A DNA stretch of 64,000 nt from Lentzea albidocapillata subsp. violacea. GTDB lineage: Bacteria > Actinomycetota > Actinomycetes > Mycobacteriales > Pseudonocardiaceae. Position numbers and translations under genes: made by a program. The DNA lies in NCBI RefSeq assembly GCF_900100275.1, contig NZ_FNET01000004.1, forward strand, positions 62,001 through 126,000, read 5' to 3'. A model generated the notes under the pieces. That model saw nothing but the letters and a program-made list of their open reading frames with translations. It ran no database searches and was not told the DNA's origin. Every line of letters starts with the position of its first letter. Position 1 is the first letter of the stretch. Of this stretch, positions 50,203 through 59,080 are shown one piece after another.

Positions 50203-51402
50203 GTGACTGCCGCCTTGACCCCGACCAGCCGAGTGCTCGACTGGTGCCTGCACCTGCTGGTCGCCGGCCTGCTCGCGCTGGCGGGCGGCCGGGCCGTGGC
50301 CGACGGCAGGGCGCAGGCCGGCCTGGTCGTCGCCGTGGCGGCGGTGTGCGCGCTGATCTACGCGGCCGGGCCGCTGCTGCCCCGCATCCGTACCTCACGC
50401 CGCGCCGCCGCCGGCTGGCTGGCGGCCCTGAGCGCGGCGTGGCTGGTGCTGATGGCCCTGACCCCGGACGGGGTGTGGGTCGCGTTCCCGCTGTACTTCC
50501 TCCAGCTCCACCTGCTGCCCCGCAGGGCAGGACTGGCCGCCGTCGCCGTGACCACGCTCGCCGCGATCACCGCCTTCGCCGCCCACCAGGGCTCGTTCAG
50601 CCCGGCCATCGCGCTCGGCCCGGCCCTCGGCGCCGCGGTCGCGGTGGCGGTCGTCTGGGGATATCAGGCCCTCTACCGGGAGAGCGAGCACCGCAGGCGC
50701 CTGATCGACGAACTCACCGCCACCCGTGCCGACCTCGCCCGAGCCCAGCACGCCGCCGGGGTCCTGTCCGAACGCGAACGCCTGGCCCGCGAGATCCACG
50801 ACACCCTCGCCCAGGGGCTCTCCAGCATCCAGCTGCTGTTGCGGGCCGCCGGACGGACACTGCCCAGTACCTCGGAGAACGCCGCCCGCTACGTGGAGCA
50901 GGCACGCCAGGCCGCGGCGGACAACCTCGCCGAAGCCCGCCGCTTCGTCGCCGGCCACACACCGCCGGCGCTGGACGACACCACGCTGGCCGGCGCGCTG
51001 GAACGCCTGTGCGCCGGCACCAGCGCCCGTCACCGGATCACCGCGCACTTCCGGCCCACCGGCGAGCCGGTACCGCTGCCGGCCGCACACGAGGTCGCCC
51101 TGCTGCGCATCGCCCAGGCCGCCCTCGCGAACACCGTCCGCCACGCCCACGCCGCCACCGTCGAGGTCACCCTGAGCTACCTCGGCGACCACATCGCACT
51201 CGACATCGTCGACGACGGCACCGGGTTCGACCTCGACCACCTGCCCCGCCCCGACCCCGAGCACGGCGGTTTCGGACTGGCGGCCATGCGCGCTCGCACG
51301 CAGGCGCTCGGTGGCACACTCACCATCGAATCCGCCCCGGGTCAGGGCACCGCCCTGGCCGCCCAGCTCCCCCTCGACGCCGAACCCGAGGGCCACTCGT
51401 GA
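50203..51402 (+). CDS. NarL-type sensor histidine kinase
   Basis: 399 residues, GTG start with GGAG five bases upstream. About five N-terminal membrane helices without a large outside domain, typical of kinases sensing membrane or peptide stress. HisKA_3: RERLAREIHDTLAQGLSSIQLLLRAAGRTL with the phosphorylated His; HATPase DIVDDGTGFDLD and HGGFGLAAMRARTQALGGTLTIES. Overlaps the regulator gene by GTGA and diverges from an ABC exporter. Confidence 0.92.
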   Translation: MTAALTPTSRVLDWCLHLLVAGLLALAGGRAVADGRAQAGLVVAVAAVCALIYAAGPLLPRIRTSRRAAAGWLAALSAAWLVLMALTPDGVWVAFPLYFLQLHLLPRRAGLAAVAVTTLAAITAFAAHQGSFSPAIALGPALGAAVAVAVVWGYQALYRESEHRRRLIDELTATRADLARAQHAAGVLSERERLAREIHDTLAQGLSSIQLLLRAAGRTLPSTSENAARYVEQARQAAADNLAEARRFVAGHTPPALDDTTLAGALERLCAGTSARHRITAHFRPTGEPVPLPAAHEVALLRIAQAALANTVRHAHAATVEVTLSYLGDHIALDIVDDGTGFDLDHLPRPDPEHGGFGLAAMRARTQALGGTLTIESAPGQGTALAAQLPLDAEPEGHS

Positions 51403-52034
51403 CCGACGCCCCCATCCGCCTGCTCCTGGCCGACGACCACCCCGTGGTGCGAGCGGGGCTCCGCGCCGTGCTGGAGACAGAACCCGGCCTCATCGTGGTC
51501 GCCGAGGCCACGACCGCCGAGGCCGCGGTCGCCCGCGCCGCCGAGGGCGGCATCGACGTCGTGCTGATGGACCTGCAGTTCGGCGCCGGCATGAACGGCG
51601 CCGAAGCCACCGCCGCGATCACCGGCCGGCCGGGTGGCCCGCGCGTCCTCGTCGTCACCACCTACGACACCGACGCCGACACCCTGCCCGCCATCGAGGC
51701 CGGAGCCACCGGCTACCTCCTCAAGGACGCCCCGCCCGAGGATTTGGCCGCCGCCGTGCGCACCGCCGCCGCCGGACGCACCACCCTGGCCCCCACCGTC
51801 GCCGATCGGCTCATGAACCGGCTGCGCACCCCCGACACCGCCCTGACCCGGCGCGAGACCGAGGTCCTCGTCCTCGTCGCCGAAGGCCTGTCGAACCGGG
51901 CTGTCGCGCAACGGCTGCACCTCACCGAGGGCACCGTCAAGTCACACCTGGCACGGATCTACACGAAGCTCGGGGTCGACTCACGCACCTCCGCCGTCGC
52001 CAGTGCCACCGGCCTCGGTTTCATCCGCCGGTGA
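51399..52034 (+). CDS. NarL-type response regulator
   Basis: 211 residues from GTG 51399. Receiver LLLADDHPVVRAGLRAVLETEPG with phosphorylated Asp in VLMDLQFG and Lys in GYLLKDAPPEDL; C-terminal LuxR helix LTRRETEVLVLVAEGLSNRAVAQRLHLTEGTVKSHLARIYTKLGV. It should act with the preceding kinase, probably on the divergent ABC transporter genes. Confidence 0.93.
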   Translation: MTDAPIRLLLADDHPVVRAGLRAVLETEPGLIVVAEATTAEAAVARAAEGGIDVVLMDLQFGAGMNGAEATAAITGRPGGPRVLVVTTYDTDADTLPAIEAGATGYLLKDAPPEDLAAAVRTAAAGRTTLAPTVADRLMNRLRTPDTALTRRETEVLVLVAEGLSNRAVAQRLHLTEGTVKSHLARIYTKLGVDSRTSAVASATGLGFIRR

Positions 52035-52066
52035 CACGGAGGAACCAGGGCCTAGGCTGGGTGGGG
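52031..52066 (+). promoter_or_regulatory. Promoter of the merR gene, apparently leaderless
   Basis: GTGACA (52031-52036), 16 bases, TAGGCT (52053-52058); a start seven bases beyond the -10 falls on the GTG at 52066. It overlaps the response-regulator stop. Confidence 0.4.
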
Positions 52067-52455
52067 TGACCACGACGTCTCTCGCCACGACGATGAAGAT
52101 CGGCGAACTGGCCCGGCGGACGGGGGTCAGCGCCCGCTCCCTGCGGTACTACGAGCAGCAGGGCCTGGTGCACAGCACGCGGTCCGCCGGCGGGCAACGG
52201 CACTACGCGGCCACGGAGGTCGAGCGGGTCGAGATCATCCGGCGGTTGTTCGACGCGGGCCTGAACAGCAAGGTGATCGCCCGGTTGCTGCCGTGCGTGG
52301 ACAGCGACGACAAGAACGTCGCCGAGGACGCCTTCACCGCGATGCTGGGGGAACGCGACCGGCTGACCGCCGGCATCACGCAGCTCGTCGAGGCCAGGGC
52401 CGTCCTCGACGAGCTGATCGAGATCAACACCCGGTACCGGACGGGTGCCGGGTGA
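52066..52455 (+). CDS. MerR-family regulator
   Basis: 129 residues from GTG 52066 (an ATG at 52093 starts directly at MKIGELARR). HTH_MerR: MKIGELARRTGVSARSLRYYEQQGLVHSTRSAGGQRHYAATEVERVEIIRRLFDAGLNSKVIARLLPCV, then a dimerisation coiled coil. A single Cys (LLPCVDS) could sense thiol stress. It converges on the quinone oxidoreductase gene, its likely target, whose promoter holds a palindrome. Confidence 0.88.
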   Translation: MTTTSLATTMKIGELARRTGVSARSLRYYEQQGLVHSTRSAGGQRHYAATEVERVEIIRRLFDAGLNSKVIARLLPCVDSDDKNVAEDAFTAMLGERDRLTAGITQLVEARAVLDELIEINTRYRTGAG

Positions 52456-52461
52456 ACGCGC

Positions 52462-53379
52462 TCAGAGACTCAGGTCGATGACGACCTTGCCCGTGGCGTG
52501 CCGGGACTCGACGAGTGCCAGCGCCTCCTGCGCCCGGGCGAGCGGATAAGTCCGCGTGATGTGCGGATCCAGCCGCCCGGTGACCATGAGTTCGGCGACG
52601 CGTTCAAGGCCCAGCCGGTCGAGGCGGCGGTGGACCGCCACGCCGCCGAGTTCGGTCACCGACGGGTCCCCGACCGAGACGAGCTTCGCTCCCAGCGGGG
52701 CGACCTCGCGCAGGGACTCGCCGCCGACGGTGTCGGCCACGGCGTCGAAGCCGTTCGGGGCCTGCGCGCGGAGCCGGTCCACGACGTCGCCCTCGGTGTA
52801 GTCGACGAAGGTCGCGCCGGTGGCCGTGACGAGGTCCCGCTTCGCCGCGCCGGCCGTGCCCGTCACGACCAGGTTCCGGTCCCGTGCGAGCTGGGCGAGG
52901 GCGATGCCGACGCCACCGCCGATCCCGTTCACCAGCAGCGACGCTCCGGCGGGCAGGCCGAGCTGGTCGAGCACGTCCAGCGCGGTGGTGGCGGCGACGG
53001 GGATGGTCGCCGCCCAGGTGTCCGGCAGCGCGTCGGGGATACGGGCCGTGGACTCGCCCAGCAGCAGCGTCGTTTCCGCGTACGTGCCCGCCCCGGTCAG
53101 CGCGAACCCGGTGACCCGGTCGCCGACGGCCAGGCCGGTCACGTCGGCACCTACCTCCAGTACCGTCCCGGCCGCTTCCATTCCCAGGACCTGAGGAAAG
53201 GGCAGATGGCCGTTCAGGGCGGCGGCGTGCCCGGACCGCAGCTTGTGGTCGAGCGGGTTGACCCCTGCGGCCGTCACGCGGACGAGAACCTCGGCGGGAC
53301 CCGGCGAGGGGGCCGGCCGCTCGAAGAACTCCTGCACTTCGGGACCGCCGAAAGCCTTGTACCCCAACGCCTTGTTCAT
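52462..53379 (-). CDS. NADPH-dependent quinone oxidoreductase (zinc-free MDR)
   Basis: 305 residues from ATG 53379 (AAGGAG nine bases upstream). VLVRVTAAGVNPLDHKLRSG and the nucleotide site LLVNGIGGGVGIALAQLARDRN belong to the QOR/zinc-free medium-chain reductases; zinc-binding cysteines are absent. It probably reduces quinones or enones with NADPH. The MerR gene lies 6 bases from its end, on the opposite strand. Confidence 0.9.
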   Translation of the reverse strand: MNKALGYKAFGGPEVQEFFERPAPSPGPAEVLVRVTAAGVNPLDHKLRSGHAAALNGHLPFPQVLGMEAAGTVLEVGADVTGLAVGDRVTGFALTGAGTYAETTLLLGESTARIPDALPDTWAATIPVAATTALDVLDQLGLPAGASLLVNGIGGGVGIALAQLARDRNLVVTGTAGAAKRDLVTATGATFVDYTEGDVVDRLRAQAPNGFDAVADTVGGESLREVAPLGAKLVSVGDPSVTELGGVAVHRRLDRLGLERVAELMVTGRLDPHITRTYPLARAQEALALVESRHATGKVVIDLSL

Positions 53380-53429
53380 CGCGAACAGCTCCTTCACCGT
53401 CGTGTCTCAGACGGTTCGACGCTATTCGT

Positions 53430-53443
53430 TGACACCGGTGTCA
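53430..53443. promoter_or_regulatory. Probable MerR operator at the quinone reductase promoter
   Basis: TGACACC-GGTGTCA, a perfect 14-bp palindrome 51 bases upstream of the reductase start. MerR regulators bind such dyads between -35 and -10. I cannot fix the two promoter boxes with confidence. Confidence 0.5.
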
Positions 53444-53468
53444 GCTTCTACCCGATGTGACGGGCGAC

Positions 53469-53906
53469 TCAGTTGCCGGCGTCCTCGAAGATCAGGAACG
53501 TCTTGGTCGACAGGACGCCGGGAATCGTCTGCAGCTGTTCGAGCACGACGCGCCGCAACGCGTTGTTCCCCTCCGCCCTGACGAGCAGCATCACGTCGAA
53601 CTCGCCGCCCATGAGTGCCATGTGCCGTACCTCGGGGATCGCGCGGAGCTGCGTCTGCAGGTCGCGCCAGTTGTGCTGGCGCACCGTCATCGCGACGTAG
53701 GCCGACGTGGTGAGCCCGACCTTGACCGGGTCGACGCGCGCGGTGAAGCCGGTGATCACCCCGTCGGCCACCAGCCGTTCGAAGCGGGCGTAGGCGTTCG
53801 CGCGCGAGATCATCACTCGTTCGGCCAGGGCCCGCCCGGACAACCGGCCGTCCGCCTCCAGTTCACGCAGGATCCGGCGGTCGATCTCGTCCAGCTCCGT
53901 GTCCAC
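53469..53906 (-). CDS. Lrp/AsnC-family regulator
   Basis: 145 residues from GTG 53906. HTH: LDEIDRRILRELEADGRLSGRALAERVMISRANAYARFERLVADGVITGFTARVDP; RAM effector domain with VRHMALMGGEFDVMLLVRAEG. Lrp proteins sense amino acids. It diverges from the 2-oxoacid dehydrogenase operon over a 161-base region with matching dyads, the usual place of the regulator of branched-chain oxoacid use. Confidence 0.92.
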   Translation of the reverse strand: MDTELDEIDRRILRELEADGRLSGRALAERVMISRANAYARFERLVADGVITGFTARVDPVKVGLTTSAYVAMTVRQHNWRDLQTQLRAIPEVRHMALMGGEFDVMLLVRAEGNNALRRVVLEQLQTIPGVLSTKTFLIFEDAGN

Positions 53907-54001
53907 GTGTCTCGCTTCCCAGGTCGAATGCGCCAGATGCCGAGCCAACTGGACCCGCTGAATCGGAGCAGTTGACCAATCGTCTCGCTCTCTCGCGTGG
54001 A

Positions 54002-54019
54002 TATGGCCGAATGGCCATA
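54002..54019. promoter_or_regulatory. Lrp-type operator in the divergent dehydrogenase promoter
   Basis: TATGGCC-GAAT-GGCCATA, a perfect 18-bp palindrome 49 bases upstream of E1alpha. CAACTG also occurs three times nearby (53947-53952; reverse strand 53969-53974; 54040-54045), which may be extra Lrp contact sites. Confidence 0.55.
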
Positions 54020-54067
54020 ACTCTAGGCAACATTCGGACCAACTGAAACTGCTCGCGGGAGGTGCGG

Positions 54068-55144
54068 ATGAGTGCCGGTCAGCTCAAGGCGGCCATCACC
54101 CCGGCCCGGTGGCTGGACGAGTCCGGGCGCCTGGTCCGGGGTACGCCGGCACCCGACGCCGAGGCTCTGCTGGAGGGATACCGCAGGCTCGTGTTCGCGC
54201 GCAGGCTGAACGAACAGTGCGGGGCGCTGGTCCGTCAGGGACGGCTGGCCGTGTACCCGTCGTCGCGCGGTCAGGAGGCCTGCCAGGTCGCGTGCGCGTC
54301 GGTGCTCGCGGACGGCGACTGGTTGTTCCCGACCTACCGCGACACCGCCGCCATCGCCGCCCGCGGGGTGGATCCCGTCGAGGTGCTCACCCTGCTGCGC
54401 GGGGACTGGCACTGCGGCTACGACCCGGTGCGGCACAAGGTCGCCCCGCAGGCGACACCGCTGGCGACCCAGCTGCCGCACGCGGTCGGTGTCGGTCACG
54501 CGGCACGGCTCAAGGGTGAGGACACGGTGGTGATGGCGCTGTGCGGAGACGGCGCGACCAGCGAGGGCGACTTCCACGAGGCCTGCAACTTCGCCGCCGT
54601 CTTCCGCGCTCCCGTGGTGTTCTTCGTGCAGAACAACAAGTACGCGATCTCGGTACCGCTCGCCCGCCAGTCCGTCGCGCCGTCGCTCGCGGCCAAGGCG
54701 ATCGGGTACGGCATGCCCGGTGTGCGCGTCGACGGCAACGACCTGCCGGCCCTCGAGAAGGTGCTCGGCGAGGCCGTCGCGCGGGCACGTGCGGGTGAGG
54801 GACCGACGCTGGTCGAGGCCGACACCTACCGGATCGAGTCCCACACCAACGCCGACGACGCCAGCCGCTACCGCACCGAGGACGAGGTCGCGGACTGGCT
54901 GCCGCGCGATCCGCTGCTGCGGGTGCGGACCTACCTGACCGGGATCGGCGCGCTCGACGACGACCGCGAACGGGAGATCGCCGCCGCCGCGGAGGCGATG
55001 GCGGCAGCGGTCCGGACCGGCGTCAACGCCGAGGCGACCGCCGATCCCGAGGAACTGTTCGCCCACGTCTACGCCACCCCCACGCCGCAGCTGGCCGGCC
55101 AGCGTGCGGCTCTGCGGGCCGAGCTCGACTTCGAGGAGGCGTGA
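54068..55144 (+). CDS. 2-oxoacid dehydrogenase E1 alpha subunit
   Basis: 358 residues from ATG 54068 (GGGAGG six bases upstream). The thiamin diphosphate motif GDGATSEGDFHEACNFAAVFRAPVVFFVQNN is complete, and YRIESHTNADDASRY holds the phosphorylation-loop region. With E1beta it decarboxylates a 2-oxoacid and acylates the E2 lipoyl arm. Lack of E3 and the Lrp neighbour favour branched-chain oxoacids over pyruvate; such complexes supply branched starter units for fatty acids and polyketides. Confidence 0.92.
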   Translation: MSAGQLKAAITPARWLDESGRLVRGTPAPDAEALLEGYRRLVFARRLNEQCGALVRQGRLAVYPSSRGQEACQVACASVLADGDWLFPTYRDTAAIAARGVDPVEVLTLLRGDWHCGYDPVRHKVAPQATPLATQLPHAVGVGHAARLKGEDTVVMALCGDGATSEGDFHEACNFAAVFRAPVVFFVQNNKYAISVPLARQSVAPSLAAKAIGYGMPGVRVDGNDLPALEKVLGEAVARARAGEGPTLVEADTYRIESHTNADDASRYRTEDEVADWLPRDPLLRVRTYLTGIGALDDDREREIAAAAEAMAAAVRTGVNAEATADPEELFAHVYATPTPQLAGQRAALRAELDFEEA

Positions 55145-56142
55145 TGAGCTCCGCGACGACCCCGAAGATGACCATGGCGCAGGCGATCAACACCGCGCTG
55201 CGGGACGCGATCGCCGAAGACGACTCCGTCGTCGTGTTCGGCGAGGACGTGGCCCAGCTGGGCGGCGTGTTCCGCGTGACCGACGGGCTGCACCGGGACT
55301 TCGGCGAGAACCGGGTGTTCGACACCCCGCTGGCCGAGTCGGGCATCGTCGGTATGGCGGTGGGAATGGCCATGAACGGCATGCGCCCGGTCGTCGAGAT
55401 GCAGTTCGACGCCTTTGCGTACCCGGCCTTCGAGCAGATCGTCAGCCACGTCGCGAAGATGGGCAACCGCACCCGCGGCAAGGTGCGGCTGCCCATCGTC
55501 ATCCGCGTCCCCTACGCCGGCGGGATCGGCGGTGTGGAGCACCACTGCGACTCGTCCGAGGCCTACTACGCGCACACCCCCGGCCTGACCGTCGTCGCGC
55601 CGGCCACCAACGCCGACGCCTACGGCCTGCTGCGCGCGGCGATCGCCAGTCCCGACCCGGTGATCTTCCTCGAACCCAAGAAGCACTACTTCTCGAAGGA
55701 GGAGGTCGACGTGTCGGCCGCCGTCCCGCCGATCGGGCGCGCGGTCGTCCGGCGTCCCGGCAAGGACGCCACGCTGATCGCCTACGGCCCCTCGGTGCCG
55801 GTGGCACTGGCCGCCGCCGCGCAGGCCGCGACCGAGGGCCGGGACCTCGGGGTGGTCGACCTGCGGTCCATCGTCCCGTTCGACGACGAGACCGTGTGCG
55901 CCGAGGTCCGCCGGACCGGCCGGGCCGTGGTGGTCGCCGAGGCGCCCGGTTTCGCCTCCGTGGCCTCGGAGATCGCGGCACGGGTGGGGGAGCGCTGCTT
56001 CCACCACCTGGAGGCGCCGGTCCGCCGGGTCACCGGGTTCGACGTGCCCTATCCCCCGCCGAAGCTGGAGCACCACTTCCTGCCCGGCGTGGACCGGATC
56101 CTGGACGTCGTCGACACGCTGCAGTGGGAGGACGCCGCATGA
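55144..56142 (+). CDS. 2-oxoacid dehydrogenase E1 beta subunit
   Basis: 332 residues. MAQAINTALRDAIAEDDSVVVFGEDVAQLGGVFRVTDGL starts the transketolase pyrimidine-binding domain; the E1beta signature runs RVPYAGGIGGVEHHCDSSEAYYAHTPGL and the C-terminal domain has VVDLRSIVPFDDETV. ATG 55144 overlaps the E1alpha stop (TGATG); GTG 55141 is an alternative. Forms an alpha2beta2 heterotetramer. Confidence 0.92.
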   Translation: MSSATTPKMTMAQAINTALRDAIAEDDSVVVFGEDVAQLGGVFRVTDGLHRDFGENRVFDTPLAESGIVGMAVGMAMNGMRPVVEMQFDAFAYPAFEQIVSHVAKMGNRTRGKVRLPIVIRVPYAGGIGGVEHHCDSSEAYYAHTPGLTVVAPATNADAYGLLRAAIASPDPVIFLEPKKHYFSKEEVDVSAAVPPIGRAVVRRPGKDATLIAYGPSVPVALAAAAQAATEGRDLGVVDLRSIVPFDDETVCAEVRRTGRAVVVAEAPGFASVASEIAARVGERCFHHLEAPVRRVTGFDVPYPPPKLEHHFLPGVDRILDVVDTLQWEDAA

Positions 56143-57386
56143 GCCCCCGGGTGTTCGAGCTGCCCGACCTCGGCGAGGGACTGACCGAGGCGGTGCTGGT
56201 CCGGTGGCTGGTCAGGGCCGGTGACGCGGTCGCCGTGGACGAGCCCGTCGCCGAGGTCGAGACGGCCAAGGCGATGGTCGAGGTGCCCTCACCGTTCGGC
56301 GGTGTGGTGGCGCGGCTGCACGGAGAGGAAGGCGCCACCCTCCAGGTGGGCTCTCCGTTGATCTCGGTCGACGCCGTGCGGTCAGCGGTGGAGACCTACG
56401 CCGAGGAGGAGCGCGCCGGTTCCGGCAACGTCCTGATCGGCTACGGAACCTCCGGGGCGAGCACCTCCCGCCGCCGAAGGAGGGGCGTTCCCCGCTCCGC
56501 CGTGCGGTCGCCGGCGCGGAACGGGGAACGCCCCGCCGTGCAGTCGCCGATCGTGCGCCGCCTCGCCCGTGACAACGGCGTCGACCTCCAGGCGCTGACC
56601 GGCACCGGACCGGACGGCCTGATCACGCGCCGCGACGTCGAAGCCGCCGCCGCACCGGTGGCCGTCGTGAGCGACGTGGACCAGCGCACGGGCTTGCCGA
56701 TCCGCACCCGCGTGCCGTTGACGGGCCTGCGCAAGGCGGTCACCGCGACCTTGACCCGCAGCCGCACCGAGATCCCCGAAGCGACGACCTGGGTGGACGT
56801 CGACGCGACCGCGCTGCTGGAGCTCCGCGCCGAGCTGAAGGAATCCGGTGCGGCACCAGGGATCCTGGCCATGATCGCCCGCTTCGTCGTGGCGGGGCTC
56901 GCCCGCTTCCCCGAGCTGAACTCCCGGGTCGACACCGGGCGCGGCGAGATCACCCACCTCGACGGGGTCAACCTCGGCATCGCGGCGCAGACCGGCCGCG
57001 GCCTGGTGGTCCCGGCGATCAAGGACGCGCACCGCCTGAGCATGCGCGGTCTCGACGCCGAGATCCGCAGGCTCACCGCCGCCGCCCGCGAGGGAACCGC
57101 CACCGCGGCCGAACTGGGCTCGGGTTCGTTCACGCTGAACAACTACGGCGTGCTCGGGGTCGACGGCAGTGCCGCGATCATCAACCACCCCGAGGTCGCG
57201 ATCCTCGGCATGGGCCGGATCCTGCCCCGGCCGTGGGTGGTGGGCGGTGACATCGTGGTACGGCACATCGTGCAGCTGTCGCTCGTGTTCGACCACCGCG
57301 TGTGCGACGGCGGCACGGCGGGCGGTTTCCTCCGGTTCGTCGCCGACTGCGTCGAGGCTCCGGCGTCGGCGATGGCGGACCTGTGA
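56139..57386 (+). CDS. 2-oxoacid dehydrogenase E2 (dihydrolipoyl acyltransferase)
   Basis: 415 residues. One N-terminal lipoyl domain with the modified Lys in VETAKAMVEVPSP, a basic linker (SRRRRRGVP), a peripheral-subunit-binding domain (SPIVRRLARDNGVDLQALTGTGPDGLITRRDV), and the catalytic domain with DHRVCDGGTAG. Starts in an ATGA overlap with E1beta. The E3 lipoamide dehydrogenase must come from elsewhere. A perfect 46-bp palindrome follows the stop. Confidence 0.92.
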   Translation: MSPRVFELPDLGEGLTEAVLVRWLVRAGDAVAVDEPVAEVETAKAMVEVPSPFGGVVARLHGEEGATLQVGSPLISVDAVRSAVETYAEEERAGSGNVLIGYGTSGASTSRRRRRGVPRSAVRSPARNGERPAVQSPIVRRLARDNGVDLQALTGTGPDGLITRRDVEAAAAPVAVVSDVDQRTGLPIRTRVPLTGLRKAVTATLTRSRTEIPEATTWVDVDATALLELRAELKESGAAPGILAMIARFVVAGLARFPELNSRVDTGRGEITHLDGVNLGIAAQTGRGLVVPAIKDAHRLSMRGLDAEIRRLTAAAREGTATAAELGSGSFTLNNYGVLGVDGSAAIINHPEVAILGMGRILPRPWVVGGDIVVRHIVQLSLVFDHRVCDGGTAGGFLRFVADCVEAPASAMADL

Positions 57387-57432
57387 CAGTCCTAAGAGGA
57401 CCATGGCGCGCGCCATGGTCCTCTTAGGACTG
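57387..57432. terminator. Perfect 46-bp palindrome between convergent genes
   Basis: The 23 bases 57387-57409 are followed without spacer by their exact reverse complement (57410-57432), centred on GCGC|GCGC. It begins right after the E2 stop codon and ends six bases before the stop of the reverse-strand gene. It serves well as a shared terminator; a loop-free perfect dyad of this length is unusual. Confidence 0.75.
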
Positions 57433-57437
57433 AACGA

Positions 57438-58487
57438 TCAGATCTTGCCCACCACCACGTCGGCGAGGTTCACGCGCGACGACTTGTAGTTCGTCACCGA
57501 GGGCTTGCCGTCCGATCCCGCCGCCGGGATGACCTCGGAACGGATCGGCAGACCGTTGCCGGCGTTCACGGTCAGCACGTGCGAACCGGTCCCGCCCTGC
57601 AGGGAGGGACCCGCCGTGAGGGTCAGCGCGGACTGGCCCTCGGCGTCGGTCTTGCCGATGGTGACGTCCTTGATCGTGGCGAGCAGCTTCAGCACGCCCG
57701 AGCGGACCTCGGCGTTGGCCGCGCCGATGAACAGCGCGTACGTGGTGTTGCTCCACAGGGTGTTGTTGACGCCGTCCTCCAGCTCCTTGCCGGTCGGGCG
57801 CGGCTTGGGCGGGGGCACCGGCAGGCCCTTCATGCGGTAGACCTCGGCGGTCGCCTCCTGGCGCTGCGCCCACGCCTTCTCCTGCTCGGCGGCGCTCTGG
57901 CCGAGCGCCCAGCCGGTGGGCGAGGCGTTGACCATCGCGTTCCTGGCCTTCTCCAGGTCGCCGTTCGCGGCGAGACGGGCCGCCGCCATCACGTTCGCGT
58001 CGAACGGGGTGGCCTGGTTCTCCCCCTTGGCGACCGAGGCCGACACGGTCTTCACCGAGTCGCCGTGGAAGGTATGCCCGTTGTCGGTGTAGATGGTGTA
58101 GAAGACGTACGGCGAGTTGTCCGGCGCGGTCGTCGAGCGGATGATCAGCGACGCGTCGCCGGACAGCGCGCCCGCGTCCTTGACGTCGGAGGCCAGCTTC
58201 ACCAGCGGGGAATCGACCGCCTGCGGGGCAGCGACCGGGGACTCGGCCGGGACGGTGCCGCCCGTCGTGCCCATCACCACCGCCGTCGCCACGGCTGCCG
58301 CGCCGACGGCGGCGATACCGGCCTTGGGCCAGGAGAACCAGCGCTTCGGTCGCACGACCGTGGCGGTGGGCTCGGCCATCGCGGTGCTCAGCGCCGTGCG
58401 AGCACGGTCGTACGCCTCAGGGCGTGGGGATGGCACGTCACGCATCTTCTTCATCAGATCCATCTCATCCATGGGGTGTCTTTTCAC
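57438..58487 (-). CDS. Membrane-anchored ECF partner protein (CU044_5270-like)
   Basis: 349 residues from GTG 58487, in a GTGA overlap with the sigma gene. A cytoplasmic N-terminal stretch (MDEMDLMKKMRDVPSPRPEAYDRARTAL), one membrane helix (AGIAAVGAAAVATAVVM, about residues 57-73) and a large outside domain. This layout is that of the actinobacterial CU044_5270 family that follows ECF sigma genes, and suggests an anti-sigma or signal partner, though no zinc-binding anti-sigma motif (HxxxCxxC) is present. Confidence 0.82.
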   Translation of the reverse strand: MKRHPMDEMDLMKKMRDVPSPRPEAYDRARTALSTAMAEPTATVVRPKRWFSWPKAGIAAVGAAAVATAVVMGTTGGTVPAESPVAAPQAVDSPLVKLASDVKDAGALSGDASLIIRSTTAPDNSPYVFYTIYTDNGHTFHGDSVKTVSASVAKGENQATPFDANVMAAARLAANGDLEKARNAMVNASPTGWALGQSAAEQEKAWAQRQEATAEVYRMKGLPVPPPKPRPTGKELEDGVNNTLWSNTTYALFIGAANAEVRSGVLKLLATIKDVTIGKTDAEGQSALTLTAGPSLQGGTGSHVLTVNAGNGLPIRSEVIPAAGSDGKPSVTNYKSSRVNLADVVVGKI

Positions 58488-59038
58488 GTTGTCGGGACTT
58501 GCAGCAGTGCGACGACCTCTGGGGCGTCACGCAGTGCCTTGCGCGCCTGGTGCAGCAGACGACGGGCCGTGCCCGCCGGCATGTCGAGCACCCGTCCTGC
58601 TTCGGCGACCGTCAGGTCCTCCCAGGCGACCAGGCCCAGCACTTCGCGCTCGTCCGCCTTGAGCCGTGCCAGTGCCTGCCGCAGCAGTGCCTGCGTGTCC
58701 ACGCGGGCGTCCACTTCGGGCCAGGGGTCCCACTCGTTCGCCAAGCGGGTGATGTCCGAGGCCGGCTCTTCGGCCGGTTCGGACCGCCAATGCCGCCGCA
58801 GCCTGTTCAGCGCGACGCCGTACAGCCACGGCCGGGCCTCGGGGTACGAGCGGTCGTAACTCGCCCGCGACTCGAAGGCCGCCACCCACACCTCACCGAG
58901 CACGTCCTCGGCGGTCTGACGTCCCACTCGGCGCGCGAGGTAGTTCCCGATCGCGGTCTCGTGCCGGCTGACCACTTCGACGAAGGCATCGGTGTCTCCG
59001 CTCAGCGATCTGCCGATCAGTTCCGCGTCTGACGACAT
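58484..59038 (-). CDS. ECF sigma factor
   Basis: 184 residues from ATG 59038 (GAGGAG upstream). Region 2: DAFVEVVSRHETAIGNYLARRVGRQTAEDVLGEVWVAAFESRASYDRSYPEARPWLYGVALNRLRRHWR; region 4: LLRQALARLKADEREVLGLVAWEDLTVAEAGRVLDMPAGTARRLLHQARKAL. Couples RNA polymerase to a small regulon, probably including itself. Co-translated with the membrane protein that follows. Confidence 0.92.
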   Translation of the reverse strand: MSSDAELIGRSLSGDTDAFVEVVSRHETAIGNYLARRVGRQTAEDVLGEVWVAAFESRASYDRSYPEARPWLYGVALNRLRRHWRSEPAEEPASDITRLANEWDPWPEVDARVDTQALLRQALARLKADEREVLGLVAWEDLTVAEAGRVLDMPAGTARRLLHQARKALRDAPEVVALLQVPTT

Positions 59039-59080
59039 GAAGCTCCTCGGGTTTCGCTTCGCCTTACACCCCGTCTTTGC

